Of a stretch of 34,632 nt of DNA, positions 6,708 through 15,363 are shown in pieces. Origin of the DNA: Lachnospiraceae bacterium. Its GTDB lineage: Bacteria; Bacillota; Clostridia; Lachnospirales; Lachnospiraceae. How positions within the stretch are numbered: the first letter of the stretch is position 1; each line of letters begins with the position of its first letter. Below the pieces are notes generated by a model. That model made no database searches and was not told the origin of the DNA. It worked only from the letters and a program-made list of their open reading frames with translations. The position numbers and the translations under genes were made by a program. The stretch covers positions 1 to 34,632 of the forward strand of contig JAKSSD010000018.1 of NCBI GenBank assembly GCA_024403275.1, given 5' to 3'.

Positions 6708-8078
6708 TTATCCTCTTGAAAGCAATGCTACGATTTTCTTTCTAAATACTACCGCCATAATGCCTACAACAAGTAAAACTACTGGTGCAACAAGACAAAA
6801 CATTGCTGCATAGAATATTATCATCTCACTCTTAACAATTACATTATCGTATTGAAGAGATTTAGATGGAATTGTAATATTCGCTGTTTCATCCTTTAAA
6901 GATACGATTGCTGAAGTAATCTCGTTTTCGATATCAAATCCTGAAATATAAGACTGAAAATAATAAGTCTCCCATTCATATAAATCCGAATAATCAATAT
7001 CCTTAGACTTATCACCAACCTTTATTGTCAAAGAACTTGGTTTTTTTTCATAAATACCATTTTTGTAAACAACCTTAATCTTATCTGAAGCTCTTTCATA
7101 CTCATTCAAATAAAACTTGACTCTTTGATCTACACTTTCCTTTGAAGCAAATACAAATATTGTAACATCATCTGTATTTTCTTTAAGAATTGCCTTAGTT
7201 GTCTTTGAAATTGAATAAATCTTATTGTATGTACAGTCAAACTGTGTGAACTTAGTTGGTATAAATATAAGTCCTACATTAAATGCAATAATCGCAACAA
7301 TCACTGCAAATGGAATAAGATTTGAGATGAAATATTTATTTCTTCCAACTGCACTAACCTGAACAGAATTCTTAGAAAACACCTTATATGCAAGAATAAG
7401 GAATATTACTGTTACTGAAATTGTATAAATTACATCAGCGATATCAAGAATCCCTGAACTTCCTACTGAGAATGGTCTGTAAATATAGAGATAACTAGCT
7501 ACATTTACAAGTGGTCCTTCTCCTAAAACATTATAGATTAATGCAGGTACAAACAATATAAATACATTGATAAATACTGAAAGGAAGCCTGCAAGTATCT
7601 GATATTCAGTAATACTTGAAACAAATATACCAATAGCCACAAGATTGCATGCTAAAGCATAAAACATAATCACTGAAAGAATTGTATCTGGCACTGGAAC
7701 TGTTCCATAAATCGCAATTACAATAATTCCAACACAGGCAATTAATGTTGCAATAAGCATTACTGTTGCCATAGATAGGAATTTACCTACAATTACCTTC
7801 CACAAAGCAATTGGTGAAGTAAGCAAGAGCTGATCAGTTTTTTGTCTCTTCTCTTCTGCTAAAACTCTCATTGTGATAATAGGAACAATAAATGCAAGAA
7901 CTGTTACCAATGATCCTAATGAATCAGCAATATATGGTGACCCTCCTTGTTCACTTCCAGGATTCAAATTAGTTAATACGAAGAATACTCCTGCAAAAAA
8001 TGTAAATGCAGCAAGGAATATCCATCCGAATAAAGATTTAAAAAATGATTTAAGTTCTTTAATATAAATTGCACTCAT
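6708..8078 (-). CDS. ABC-2 permease fused to a GldG-like domain
   Basis: A 456-residue membrane protein. Residues 1-240 form a GldF-like ABC-2 permease with six hydrophobic segments; the start MSAIYIKELKSFFKS and the AEEKRQKTDQLLLTSPI segment are typical. After a seventh segment (about 250-270), residues 275-420 resemble the extracytoplasmic N-terminal part of GldG-type auxiliary proteins (TQFDCTYNKIYSIS, then FASKESVDQRV). A last membrane segment lies at 425-448. GldF and GldG are usually separate proteins and GldG is much longer, so this appears to be a fusion with a shortened GldG module. The gene starts two bases after the ATPase stop, with its AGGAGG inside that gene. The substrate is unknown; export or cell-envelope work is inferred. 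Confidence 0.82.
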   Translation of the reverse strand: MSAIYIKELKSFFKSLFGWIFLAAFTFFAGVFFVLTNLNPGSEQGGSPYIADSLGSLVTVLAFIVPIITMRVLAEEKRQKTDQLLLTSPIALWKVIVGKFLSMATVMLIATLIACVGIIVIAIYGTVPVPDTILSVIMFYALACNLVAIGIFVSSITEYQILAGFLSVFINVFILFVPALIYNVLGEGPLVNVASYLYIYRPFSVGSSGILDIADVIYTISVTVIFLILAYKVFSKNSVQVSAVGRNKYFISNLIPFAVIVAIIAFNVGLIFIPTKFTQFDCTYNKIYSISKTTKAILKENTDDVTIFVFASKESVDQRVKFYLNEYERASDKIKVVYKNGIYEKKPSSLTIKVGDKSKDIDYSDLYEWETYYFQSYISGFDIENEITSAIVSLKDETANITIPSKSLQYDNVIVKSEMIIFYAAMFCLVAPVVLLVVGIMAVVFRKKIVALLSRG

Positions 8079-8080
8079 TA

Positions 8081-9157
8081 CTATTTAGCCTCCTCCTTAT
8101 TATCATTATCCATGATACTTTCTGAAGGTTCTTTTGAATTATCATTCTCAGTTTCTGTATCTTTATAAATTTCATCAAGGTCGACTCCATCGCGGATGGC
8201 CTGTAATTCAGCTTCATACTTCTCATCAGCCTCTCTGACAAGAGCAAGATATACTTCTTCAAGAGAAGATAATTCTTCATTCATCTCAAGAATAAGAAGT
8301 CTCGCATCAGAAAGCGCAAAAGAAACTTCTTCTCTAATATCTTTATCTTTAGCAAATTCAACCTTGAATAATACTGCCTCTTCTTCCTTATCAACATACT
8401 CTACTTTATCAGCGTCTTTGATTGTCTTAAGGATTTCCTCAACCTTTTCCTTATCTCCTTTAATCTTAAGATTGAGAATCTTCTTTTGTTCTTTACTTCT
8501 CAAAAGGTTTTCAGTTGTATCACATGCAACCATACGTCCGTGACAAATTACAAGAACATCATCACATGTAGCACTGATTTCTGAAAGAATATGTGAAGAA
8601 AGAATTACTGTGTGGTCACCCTTTAAGGATTTGATTAATTCTCTAATCTCAATAATCTGTTCAGGATCAAGACCAACAGTTGGCTCATCAAGAATTACAA
8701 CCTTAGGATTGCCAATAATAGCCTGAGCTATACCAACTCTTTGCTTATAGCCCTTTGACAAATGCTTAATAAGCTTGGTTGAAACATCATTAAGACTTGT
8801 GGCCTTCATTACTCTGTCTACTTCAGATTTTCTATCCGCTTTCGCAACACCCTTTAAATGTGCAACAAAAGCTAAATATTCCCTAACACCCATATCTGGA
8901 TATAGAGGTGGAATTTCTGGGAGATATCCGATATTTTTCTTAGCCTTATCCGTATCTTTGCCCATAAGATATCCATTTATTTCGATAGTTCCATAAGATG
9001 GAGCCAGATATCCTGTTATCATATTCATTGTTGTTGATTTGCCTGCACCATTTGGTCCAAGGAAACCATAAATATGGCCTTCCTTTACTTCAAAAGAAAT
9101 GCCATCAACAGCAATACTGCCACTATAAATCTTTGATAAATCTTCAATTTTTATCAT
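8081..9157 (-). CDS. ABC transporter ATP-binding protein (ABC-2/Gld type)
   Basis: The ATPase that would power the adjacent permease. It has Walker A GPNGAGKST, the signature LSKGYKQRVGIAQA, Walker B VVILDEPTVGLDP and the switch histidine in LSSHILSE. The C-terminal 130 residues form a regulatory extension ending in a very acidic Asn/Asp/Glu/Lys-rich tail, longer than usual. The reading frame opens at a GTG (9164-9166), but AAGGA directly abuts it. The ATG at 9155-9157 has correct spacing and gives MIKIEDLSKIY, so 358 residues is preferred. An intrinsic terminator lies 25 bases upstream, leaving no room for an obvious promoter. Confidence 0.92.
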   Translation of the reverse strand: MIKIEDLSKIYSGSIAVDGISFEVKEGHIYGFLGPNGAGKSTTMNMITGYLAPSYGTIEINGYLMGKDTDKAKKNIGYLPEIPPLYPDMGVREYLAFVAHLKGVAKADRKSEVDRVMKATSLNDVSTKLIKHLSKGYKQRVGIAQAIIGNPKVVILDEPTVGLDPEQIIEIRELIKSLKGDHTVILSSHILSEISATCDDVLVICHGRMVACDTTENLLRSKEQKKILNLKIKGDKEKVEEILKTIKDADKVEYVDKEEEAVLFKVEFAKDKDIREEVSFALSDARLLILEMNEELSSLEEVYLALVREADEKYEAELQAIRDGVDLDEIYKDTETENDNSKEPSESIMDNDNKEEAK

Positions 9158-9181
9158 TATCGTCACTTCCTTATATATTTA

Positions 9182-9224
9182 TAAAAAAATATAAAGTGGA
9201 GGAAATAAAGCCTTCCCCCACTTT
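9182..9224 (-). terminator. Intrinsic terminator before the ABC-feo operon
   Basis: A hairpin with stem AAAGTGG/CCACTTT (7 bp), one mismatch, then four more pairs (9193-9224), followed on the minus strand by TATATTTTTTTATA. It ends the long operon that finishes with the 168-residue membrane protein. It also sits only about 25 bases before the ABC ATPase start, so leakage or attenuation may set expression of ABC-feoAB. Confidence 0.75.
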
Positions 9225-9243
9225 GTATGTATTTCTAAACTAC

Positions 9244-9750
9244 CTATCTTGGGATCTCTGTAAGAGTTTCTTTTTCACTTGTAACAGGATTCTCTTCCTT
9301 TACAGTTTCTTCTTTTGCGCTCATAACCTTATTTACTAAAGCATTAACGCCAGGAACCTTAACAGCCTTACCTCTGAATGAAATAATAACAAATATTACC
9401 ATTAAGACAAATTCAACAAATCCAAGAACTGAAAGTATATATCTGCTTAAATCAAACTTAGCAAAAACATTGTATACATCGTAGTTGAAGAATTTAACGA
9501 AATCCCAACTTAAAAGTTTTCCAATAAAATTCATATAACCAGATGAAATCTTACCAAGAACAAGTGAAATAATTGTGAAAATAAGTGATAATATAAATGC
9601 ATTTAATACATTTCTTCTAAGTGTCTCATTCTTGCTTACGCAAATAACTCCGACTGTAATAATAGCTGCAATTGTAAGACTATACCATCCAAAGAAAAAG
9701 GCAAGTGCACTCAAAAAAGCAACTGAAATACCTAACTTGTCACACTTCAT
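9244..9750 (-). CDS. Membrane protein of unknown function (168 aa)
   Basis: Not recognised. It has hydrophobic segments at about residues 7-38 (possibly two spans), 50-72 and 105-128, then a cytoplasmic-looking tail rich in Glu, Lys and Thr. The frame opens at a TTG (9757-9759), but that lies only two bases from the GGAGG; the ATG at 9748-9750 is better placed, so MKCDKLGISVAF is taken as the start. It follows the 50-residue membrane peptide directly and is the last gene before the terminator. Co-location of two small membrane proteins behind rnhA suggests they work together, but no function can be given. Confidence 0.75.
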   Translation of the reverse strand: MKCDKLGISVAFLSALAFFFGWYSLTIAAIITVGVICVSKNETLRRNVLNAFILSLIFTIISLVLGKISSGYMNFIGKLLSWDFVKFFNYDVYNVFAKFDLSRYILSVLGFVEFVLMVIFVIISFRGKAVKVPGVNALVNKVMSAKEETVKEENPVTSEKETLTEIPR

Positions 9751-9768
9751 AATAAACAAACCTCCGAT

Positions 9769-9921
9769 TTACTGATTCTGCTCATTTTTTTCTTTTCTAT
9801 TATTAACTGCTTTACGAATTGTAATTCCAATAGCAACGCCTGTTACTATAACAGCAATAAATACAAAAAACACAAGCAAATAACTTGAAAAACTTGATAA
9901 AAATGCCATTAATTGTTCCAT
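9769..9921 (-). CDS. Small single-span membrane peptide (50 aa)
   Basis: A short gene, easily missed by length filters. It encodes 50 residues: MEQLMAFLSS, one strong hydrophobic helix at about 12-35 (YLLVFFVFIAVIVTGVAIG), and a charged tail RKAVNNRKEKNEQNQ. By the positive-inside rule the C-terminus is cytoplasmic. A strong GGAGG lies seven bases upstream of the ATG. It begins 22 bases after the rnhA stop, and its stop codon adjoins the ribosome binding site of the next membrane gene. Context and ribosome binding site make it very likely real; its role is unknown. Confidence 0.78.
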   Translation of the reverse strand: MEQLMAFLSSFSSYLLVFFVFIAVIVTGVAIGITIRKAVNNRKEKNEQNQ

Positions 9922-9943
9922 TTTTTAGCCTCCAAAACATCAA

Positions 9944-10429
9944 CTATAATATCATTGAACCGCCATCATCGTCAAGAAGGTCACTCTGTTTGGCCGCATT
10001 CGAAGCCAGCGAATCACATATCTCATTTTCTCTGTGACCAGCATGTCCTTTTATCCAATTAAAGGTAACATCCTGTCCTTCCATAGCCTTCAAAAGGCGT
10101 TCCCATAATTCGCGATTTTTAACCGGCTGCTTATCTGATTTAACCCAGTTGTTTTTCATCCAGGAATAAATCCATCCTTTATTAAAAGCATCGCAGACAT
10201 ATTTGGAATCTGAAACCACTTCAACCTCACATTTAGCCTTAAGTGCTTCAAATCCTGTAATTACTCCCATTAATTCCATTCGATTATTGGTGGTTGATTT
10301 ATAACCTGCACTAAACTCTTTTTCATGAAGGTTATTCTCTTTGTCCACATATTGCAAAAGAGTACCATATCCACCAGGTCCGTCAGGATTACCTTTGCAG
10401 GCTCCATCAGAAAATAATTTAACTTTCAT
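9944..10429 (-). CDS. rnhA: Ribonuclease HI
   Basis: A 161-residue RNase HI that cuts the RNA strand of RNA/DNA hybrids. All catalytic residues are visible: Asp8 (FSDGAC), Glu52 (NNRMELMG), Asp74 (VVSDSKYV), His129 (IKGHAGH) and Asp139 (NEICDSLA). The length is normal; the short Asp-rich C-terminal extension (SDLLDDDGGS) is not part of the fold. The start is confirmed by AGGAGG. It lies 12 bases after the MutS-like gene within the DUF512-to-membrane-protein operon. Confidence 0.97.
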   Translation of the reverse strand: MKVKLFSDGACKGNPDGPGGYGTLLQYVDKENNLHEKEFSAGYKSTTNNRMELMGVITGFEALKAKCEVEVVSDSKYVCDAFNKGWIYSWMKNNWVKSDKQPVKNRELWERLLKAMEGQDVTFNWIKGHAGHRENEICDSLASNAAKQSDLLDDDGGSMIL

Positions 10430-10441
10430 AAATACCTCCTG

Positions 10442-12145
10442 TTATTCCTGCATCCACTTTCCTTCAGTTAAGAATCTTTGGGCCAGAGCCTGTGCATTTT
10501 CCACAACCTCTGAGGGATAGCCCATTAATTTAAGTAAAAACAAAGCATTTCTTGTGTCAGATCTACCAAGGTTAAGTTTATATGAAAAATTAATATCTTC
10601 CTTACCTTCTTCCTCAGTTATTTCTTCTCTGAAATAATAATTGTCATATTCTTTTTCAAGCAAATATGTAAGTTCAATATCATGTGTTGCTGCAAAGGTT
10701 ATAATTCCTTCTCCTGTAAGATTACGAAGAATCTCAGAAGCAGCAGCTACTCTGTCAACTGTATTTGTTCCTCTTAGAACCTCATCGAGGAAACAAATTA
10801 CATTTACGTCTGAATTTCTGGCATTAAGAATTCTCTTAATCGAATTAATCTCTGCCATATAATAGCTTTCATTATCTGACAATGAATCCTTCAAAGACAT
10901 TGACGAAAACAATAAAGAAGCTTTCATTTTAAATTCTTTAGCTGTAACAACATTTATAGTCTCTGCTAATAAACAGTTAATAAGCACCGTTCTTAAAAAT
11001 GTAGACTTACCAGAAGCATTAGAACCTGTAATTAACATACATCTGTCAATCGTTACACTGTTGCTAACACAGTCCTTGATTAAAGGATGTACTGCATCTT
11101 TTAAAACTACTATCTTTTCATCTGTAAATTCAGGTACAGAAGCCTCTTCAAATGAAGCCTTGAAATTAGCTACACTAATCTGCGCTTCCATTCTGCCTAA
11201 TAATGCAAAGATTTTGTCATAAACATCTTCTTTATCTATGACAAGATTAAGCATTCTGTAAAATACAAATAAATCAAATAGAAGAAAGCTATTGATGAAA
11301 GACATCATACCACTAGCCATATCGCTAGCACCCGATCTGTTAGACTGCTTAAGAAATGAAAGATATCCAGCGTTAATGCCTTTTATTTCAGATCTTAATT
11401 TCTTAATCTCTTCTATTTCCTTCTCATATCCTTCTGGATTGTATTTGATAAGCTTATCAGCAGTAACCAAGGTTCTTACAATATATTCAAAAGATGAAAT
11501 ATACTGCTCAACTGTCTTCTTTTTAGTAAGAGATATTGCTACACAAACGATAAGCCAGCAAACAAGAAGAACTACGCCTAAAGCCGTATTATATATAAAG
11601 CTTGCTGCTATAAGTAAATACACAATCCATACAGCAATAAAAAGTATGACCTTTACTGGTTTGACCTGACTCAGTAAATGTATATATTCATAGACGGAAT
11701 ATTTGCCGGTTTTACCCAGGGTTGCGAATAAAATCTGCAAATCCAGACGTTTTTTCTCGTCTGTAATCAAAGAATCAATCTGTTTGTTATATCGTGATAA
11801 TGCCTCTTCGTCAGGTCTGAACTCTGGTTTTCTGAGCATATAATATAAATACTCTTCACCACATGAGGAATAACATCTATTTATAGAATTAAATAATGTA
11901 TCTCCCTCTAAATCAGCCCAAGTGATGTTATCTACAATATATTCCTCTTCTTCAAGATGTTTAAAAAAATAACCTTTGACCTTTCGAATCTTATCACTAT
12001 CCGCATCTATTCTTTTAAAAGTGCCAAAGTTTTTAGCAAGTTTTTCTCTAAACTTCTTAACTTTATTCTTTTCAAAGGCCAGATTGATTAACAGTAATAG
12101 CAGGATAAATCCTGCTACTGCTGCAATTGGAATAATATATTTCAT
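10442..12145 (-). CDS. Membrane-anchored MutS-family ATPase
   Basis: A 567-residue protein with a MutS-type C-terminal ATPase: Walker A GSNASGKST (374-382), Walker B with signature CFLDEVLRGTN (451-461) and the THD histidine at 488. It lacks the MutS mismatch-binding and connector domains. Instead it has an N-terminal membrane helix (3-22) and a hairpin of two more spans (about 165-182 and 187-205) before a helical lever-like region. Such proteins are often annotated only as MutS-related. Membrane anchoring makes classical mismatch repair unlikely; the substrate is unknown. Its ATG overlaps the stop of the upstream phosphorylase gene (TAATG). Confidence 0.88.
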   Translation of the reverse strand: MKYIIPIAAVAGFILLLLLINLAFEKNKVKKFREKLAKNFGTFKRIDADSDKIRKVKGYFFKHLEEEEYIVDNITWADLEGDTLFNSINRCYSSCGEEYLYYMLRKPEFRPDEEALSRYNKQIDSLITDEKKRLDLQILFATLGKTGKYSVYEYIHLLSQVKPVKVILFIAVWIVYLLIAASFIYNTALGVVLLVCWLIVCVAISLTKKKTVEQYISSFEYIVRTLVTADKLIKYNPEGYEKEIEEIKKLRSEIKGINAGYLSFLKQSNRSGASDMASGMMSFINSFLLFDLFVFYRMLNLVIDKEDVYDKIFALLGRMEAQISVANFKASFEEASVPEFTDEKIVVLKDAVHPLIKDCVSNSVTIDRCMLITGSNASGKSTFLRTVLINCLLAETINVVTAKEFKMKASLLFSSMSLKDSLSDNESYYMAEINSIKRILNARNSDVNVICFLDEVLRGTNTVDRVAAASEILRNLTGEGIITFAATHDIELTYLLEKEYDNYYFREEITEEEGKEDINFSYKLNLGRSDTRNALFLLKLMGYPSEVVENAQALAQRFLTEGKWMQE

Positions 12146-12975
12146 TAAATATTAACCATCCTTTTAACGGCTAATGTAACTAACTTTTCAAAATTAGGAG
12201 CCGCATCCTTGCCTGCCTGCTGTACTTCCTCATGAGTAAGAGGTGTTGGAGAAATTCCTGCAGCAAGATTGCAGATACAAGAAATACCACAAATCTTAAG
12301 TCCCATATGATTAGCTACAATTGCTTCACACACTGTACTCATACCAACAGCATCTGCTCCAAGTATTCCAAGCATTTTAACATCTGCCGGAGATTCAAAT
12401 GAAGGTCCTGTAAGCTGAGCATAAACCCCTTCCTTTAAGTCAATTGAAAGTTCTTTAGCTGATGTTCTAATGATTTCCTGAAGCTCTTTATTATAAACAT
12501 TACTCATATCTGGGAAACGTGTACCAAGCTCATCAATATTTGCTCCAATAAGTGGATTAGGGAAAAGAGCCGCAATATGGTCAGTAAGCATCATAAAGTC
12601 TCCTGCCTTAAATGACTTATTAATTCCACCTGAAGCATTTGTGAGGAATAAAATCTGTGCACCAAGAAGTCCCATCAATCTGATTGGAAGAACAACATCT
12701 GAAAGATCATAACCTTCGTAATAGTGTACTCTTCCCTTCATGCATACAACAGGAGTCTCATCTACATAACCGAAGATGAATTTGCCTGCATGTCCAGGAA
12801 CTGTCGATACTGGAAATCCTTCAATCTCAGAATATTCAATCTCACACTCAATCTTAATATTGTCAGCATAATTTCCAAGACCAGATCCAAGAACAATTGC
12901 TACCTTTGGAACAAAGTCTGTCTTTTCTCTGACACATTTCTCACACTTTTTTAATTTCTCGTAAATTGGATTCAT
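12145..12975 (-). CDS. punA: Purine nucleoside phosphorylase (trimeric type)
   Basis: A 276-residue purine nucleoside phosphorylase, cleaving inosine and guanosine with phosphate in purine salvage. Visible motifs are the phosphate-binding AIVLGSGLGNYAD, VPGHAGKF, the MKGRVHYYEGY loop, the LTNASGGIN segment, the base-site YAQLTGPSFESPAD, VGMSTVCEAIVA and the late CNLAAGIS with the purine-contacting Asn. Length and motif order match the low-molecular-mass trimeric family. GGGGGAG precedes the ATG. It follows gpsA by 46 bases and overlaps the MutS-like gene by one base. Confidence 0.95.
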   Translation of the reverse strand: MNPIYEKLKKCEKCVREKTDFVPKVAIVLGSGLGNYADNIKIECEIEYSEIEGFPVSTVPGHAGKFIFGYVDETPVVCMKGRVHYYEGYDLSDVVLPIRLMGLLGAQILFLTNASGGINKSFKAGDFMMLTDHIAALFPNPLIGANIDELGTRFPDMSNVYNKELQEIIRTSAKELSIDLKEGVYAQLTGPSFESPADVKMLGILGADAVGMSTVCEAIVANHMGLKICGISCICNLAAGISPTPLTHEEVQQAGKDAAPNFEKLVTLAVKRMVNI

Positions 12976-13021
12976 ACTTTTCTCCCCCTTTTTATTATTA
13001 AATAACCCCGTGGTAAATTAA

Positions 13022-14029
13022 TTACCAGTCTTTGGATGTGATTTCATCCTTTCCTTCTCTCTTCATAAGAGAGCCTACTGCAGAAGCGGCATTCTTTCCA
13101 TCAAATAAAATCGCATTAACCTCTTCAACTATTGGCATATTAACATTATATGTCTGAGAAAGCTTTAATGCAGCCTTAGCGCAGTTTGCGCCTTCAACTA
13201 CCATCTTAACCTCTGTCTGCGCTTCCTCTAAGGATTTACCCTGACCAATAAGAATTCCTGCTCTTCTGTTTCTTGAATGCATACTTGCACAAGTAACAAT
13301 CAAATCGCCAACACCAGAAAGACCATAGAATGTCTCTGCACGACCTCCCATAGCTATTCCAAGTCTTGTAATTTCAGCCATACCTCTTGTGATAATGGCT
13401 GCCTTTGAGTTATCTCCATATCCAAGACCATCAGCAATACCTGCAGCAAGTGCAATTACATTTTTCAAAGCTGCACCAATCTCAACGCCCTTAACGTCAG
13501 GAGATGTATATACTCTGAACACTTCACACATAAATATATCCTGAAGATATACTGCAGTTTCTTTCTTTTTAGCAGCTATAACTACAATTGTTGGAATCTC
13601 TCTTCCAACTTCTTCTGCATGTGAAGGACCTGATAAAACTGCAACAGTTGACTTTGGAATTTCTCTCTCAATTACTTCAGATAGAGTTAAAAGTGTATCG
13701 CCTTCAATACCTTTACCAACATTTACAATAATCTGGCCTTCCTTGTAGAATTCATTTACCTGCTTTGCTGTAGAAGCAACGAATGGAGAAGGAACCGCCA
13801 TAACAAGCACATCCTTACCTTCTACTGCTTCCTTAAGGTTGCATGTGAATTTCATTTCTTTGGGAAGCTTTACACCTGGTAACTTGTCTATATGCTCATA
13901 ATTAGCTTCTAACATTTCAATTTCATCTGAAAGTGCTGACCATACTGTAACGTCATTGCCGTTATTGCATAATAATTTAGCAAGAGCAATTCCCCAGCTT
14001 CCTGCACCAAGAACACTAACTTTACTCAT
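13022..14029 (-). CDS. gpsA: Glycerol-3-phosphate dehydrogenase (NAD(P)+)
   Basis: A 335-residue GpsA that makes sn-glycerol-3-phosphate from dihydroxyacetone phosphate for phospholipid synthesis. It has the N-terminal nucleotide-binding GAGSWGIALA (8-17), AVPSPFV, NVGKGIE, LSGPSHAEE and the catalytic region VEIGAALKNVIALAAGIADGLGYGDN, followed by GLSGVGDLIVTC and SRNRRAG. It starts at the TAATG overlap with der and has AAGGAAG upstream. In many clostridia plsY lies between der and gpsA; here it does not. Confidence 0.97.
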   Translation of the reverse strand: MSKVSVLGAGSWGIALAKLLCNNGNDVTVWSALSDEIEMLEANYEHIDKLPGVKLPKEMKFTCNLKEAVEGKDVLVMAVPSPFVASTAKQVNEFYKEGQIIVNVGKGIEGDTLLTLSEVIEREIPKSTVAVLSGPSHAEEVGREIPTIVVIAAKKKETAVYLQDIFMCEVFRVYTSPDVKGVEIGAALKNVIALAAGIADGLGYGDNSKAAIITRGMAEITRLGIAMGGRAETFYGLSGVGDLIVTCASMHSRNRRAGILIGQGKSLEEAQTEVKMVVEGANCAKAALKLSQTYNVNMPIVEEVNAILFDGKNAASAVGSLMKREGKDEITSKDW

Positions 14030-15363
14030 TAATCTTCTTTCCTCTCTCGAATAATAAATTTCAAAGGTGTACCTCTGAAACCAAATGTATCACGAATTCT
14101 ATTCTCTATATATCTAGTATAAGAGAAGTGCATAAGTTCTTTGTCATTTACAAATATAACGAAAGTTGGTGGTTTAACTGCAACCTGAGTAATGTAAAAG
14201 AGCTTAAGTCTCTTACCCTTATCTGTAGGAGGCTGCTGCATAGCTACGGCCTCAACCATAATCTCATTAAGCACACCAGTCTGAACTCTCATTGCGTGAT
14301 TTTCCATAACTGCATCGATAGTTTCGAAAAGCTTTGGAAGTCTCTGGCCTGTGAGCGCTGATACAAATAAAATCTCTGCGTAAGGCATAAATGAAAGAAC
14401 TGATTTAATATTCTTTGTAAATTCATTTATTGTCTTATCATCCTTTTCTACAGCATCCCACTTGTTAACCGCAATAATCATTGCCTTGCCACGCTCATGG
14501 GCAATACCTGCAATCTTTGCATCCTGCTCTGTAATACCCTCAACAGCATCGATAACAAGAACACACACATCGCATCTCTCAACAGCTGCAACTGTTCTTA
14601 CTATCATATAATGCTCAAGATCTTCTTTGATCTTATTCTTCTTACGAACACCTGCTGTATCAATTAAAACATACTGCTTGCCATTATATTTTACTTCAGT
14701 ATCTACGGCATCTCTTGTTGTACCTGCGATATCTGAAACAATAACTCTCTTCTCGCCAATAAGCTTATTGATGATAGAAGATTTACCAACATTTGGCTTA
14801 CCAACGATAGCAACCTTAGGTCTTTCATCTTCTTCATCTGTATAAAGATCATCATCGAAATATGAAATAACCTTATCCAGCATATCACCAAGGCCAAGTC
14901 TATTTACACTACTTACAGCATATGGTTCGCCTATACCAAGGTTATAGAATTCATATACATCATTTCCGTATTTCTCAAATGAATCTACCTTATTAACAAC
15001 TAATACAACTGGTTTCTTGCTCTTACGTAACATTGTTGCTACATGATAATCTGCATCCTGTAAGCCCTGCTTAACGTCTACAAGGAACATAATAACATCT
15101 GCTGTATTAATAGCTATCTGAGCCTGATCTCTCATCTGTGAAAGGATAACATCCTTGCTATCTGGTTCAATACCGCCAGTATCAATAAGCGTAAATGATG
15201 TATCAAGCCATGTAACATCTGCATATATTCTGTCTCTGGTAATACCAGGTGTATCTTTAACTATAGAAATTCTCTCTCCTGCCAAACAGTTAAACAGTGT
15301 TGATTTACCAACATTTGGTCTTCCAACTACCGCAACTATCGGTCTTCTTTTAACTTTTGCCAT
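14029..15363 (-). CDS. der: Ribosome biogenesis GTPase Der (EngA)
   Basis: A 444-residue Der with two tandem GTPase domains and a C-terminal KH-like domain, acting in 50S ribosomal subunit maturation. The first P-loop is GRPNVGKST (14-22) with DTGG; the second is GKPNVGKSS (about 185) with DTAG and NKWD. Both domains have complete motifs. Both ends use TAATG overlaps, with the DUF512 gene upstream and gpsA downstream, showing translational coupling. Confidence 0.98.
   Translation of the reverse strand: MAKVKRRPIVAVVGRPNVGKSTLFNCLAGERISIVKDTPGITRDRIYADVTWLDTSFTLIDTGGIEPDSKDVILSQMRDQAQIAINTADVIMFLVDVKQGLQDADYHVATMLRKSKKPVVLVVNKVDSFEKYGNDVYEFYNLGIGEPYAVSSVNRLGLGDMLDKVISYFDDDLYTDEEDERPKVAIVGKPNVGKSSIINKLIGEKRVIVSDIAGTTRDAVDTEVKYNGKQYVLIDTAGVRKKNKIKEDLEHYMIVRTVAAVERCDVCVLVIDAVEGITEQDAKIAGIAHERGKAMIIAVNKWDAVEKDDKTINEFTKNIKSVLSFMPYAEILFVSALTGQRLPKLFETIDAVMENHAMRVQTGVLNEIMVEAVAMQQPPTDKGKRLKLFYITQVAVKPPTFVIFVNDKELMHFSYTRYIENRIRDTFGFRGTPLKFIIRERKED

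Noticed and set aside
8059-8280. 73-residue minus-strand frame between ABC ATPase and permease
   Set aside because: Frame-shifted overlap with the real ATPase C-terminus and permease start, both supported by ribosome binding sites.
6462-9243. Fur or other iron-responsive box for feoAB
   Set aside because: No convincing 19-bp Fur-like palindrome was found by eye in the short gaps or before the ABC genes.
13011-13027. Palindrome TGGTAA/TTACCA over the gpsA stop as a terminator
   Set aside because: Six-bp stem with no T run after it, and punA follows closely with a good ribosome binding site, so read-through is expected.
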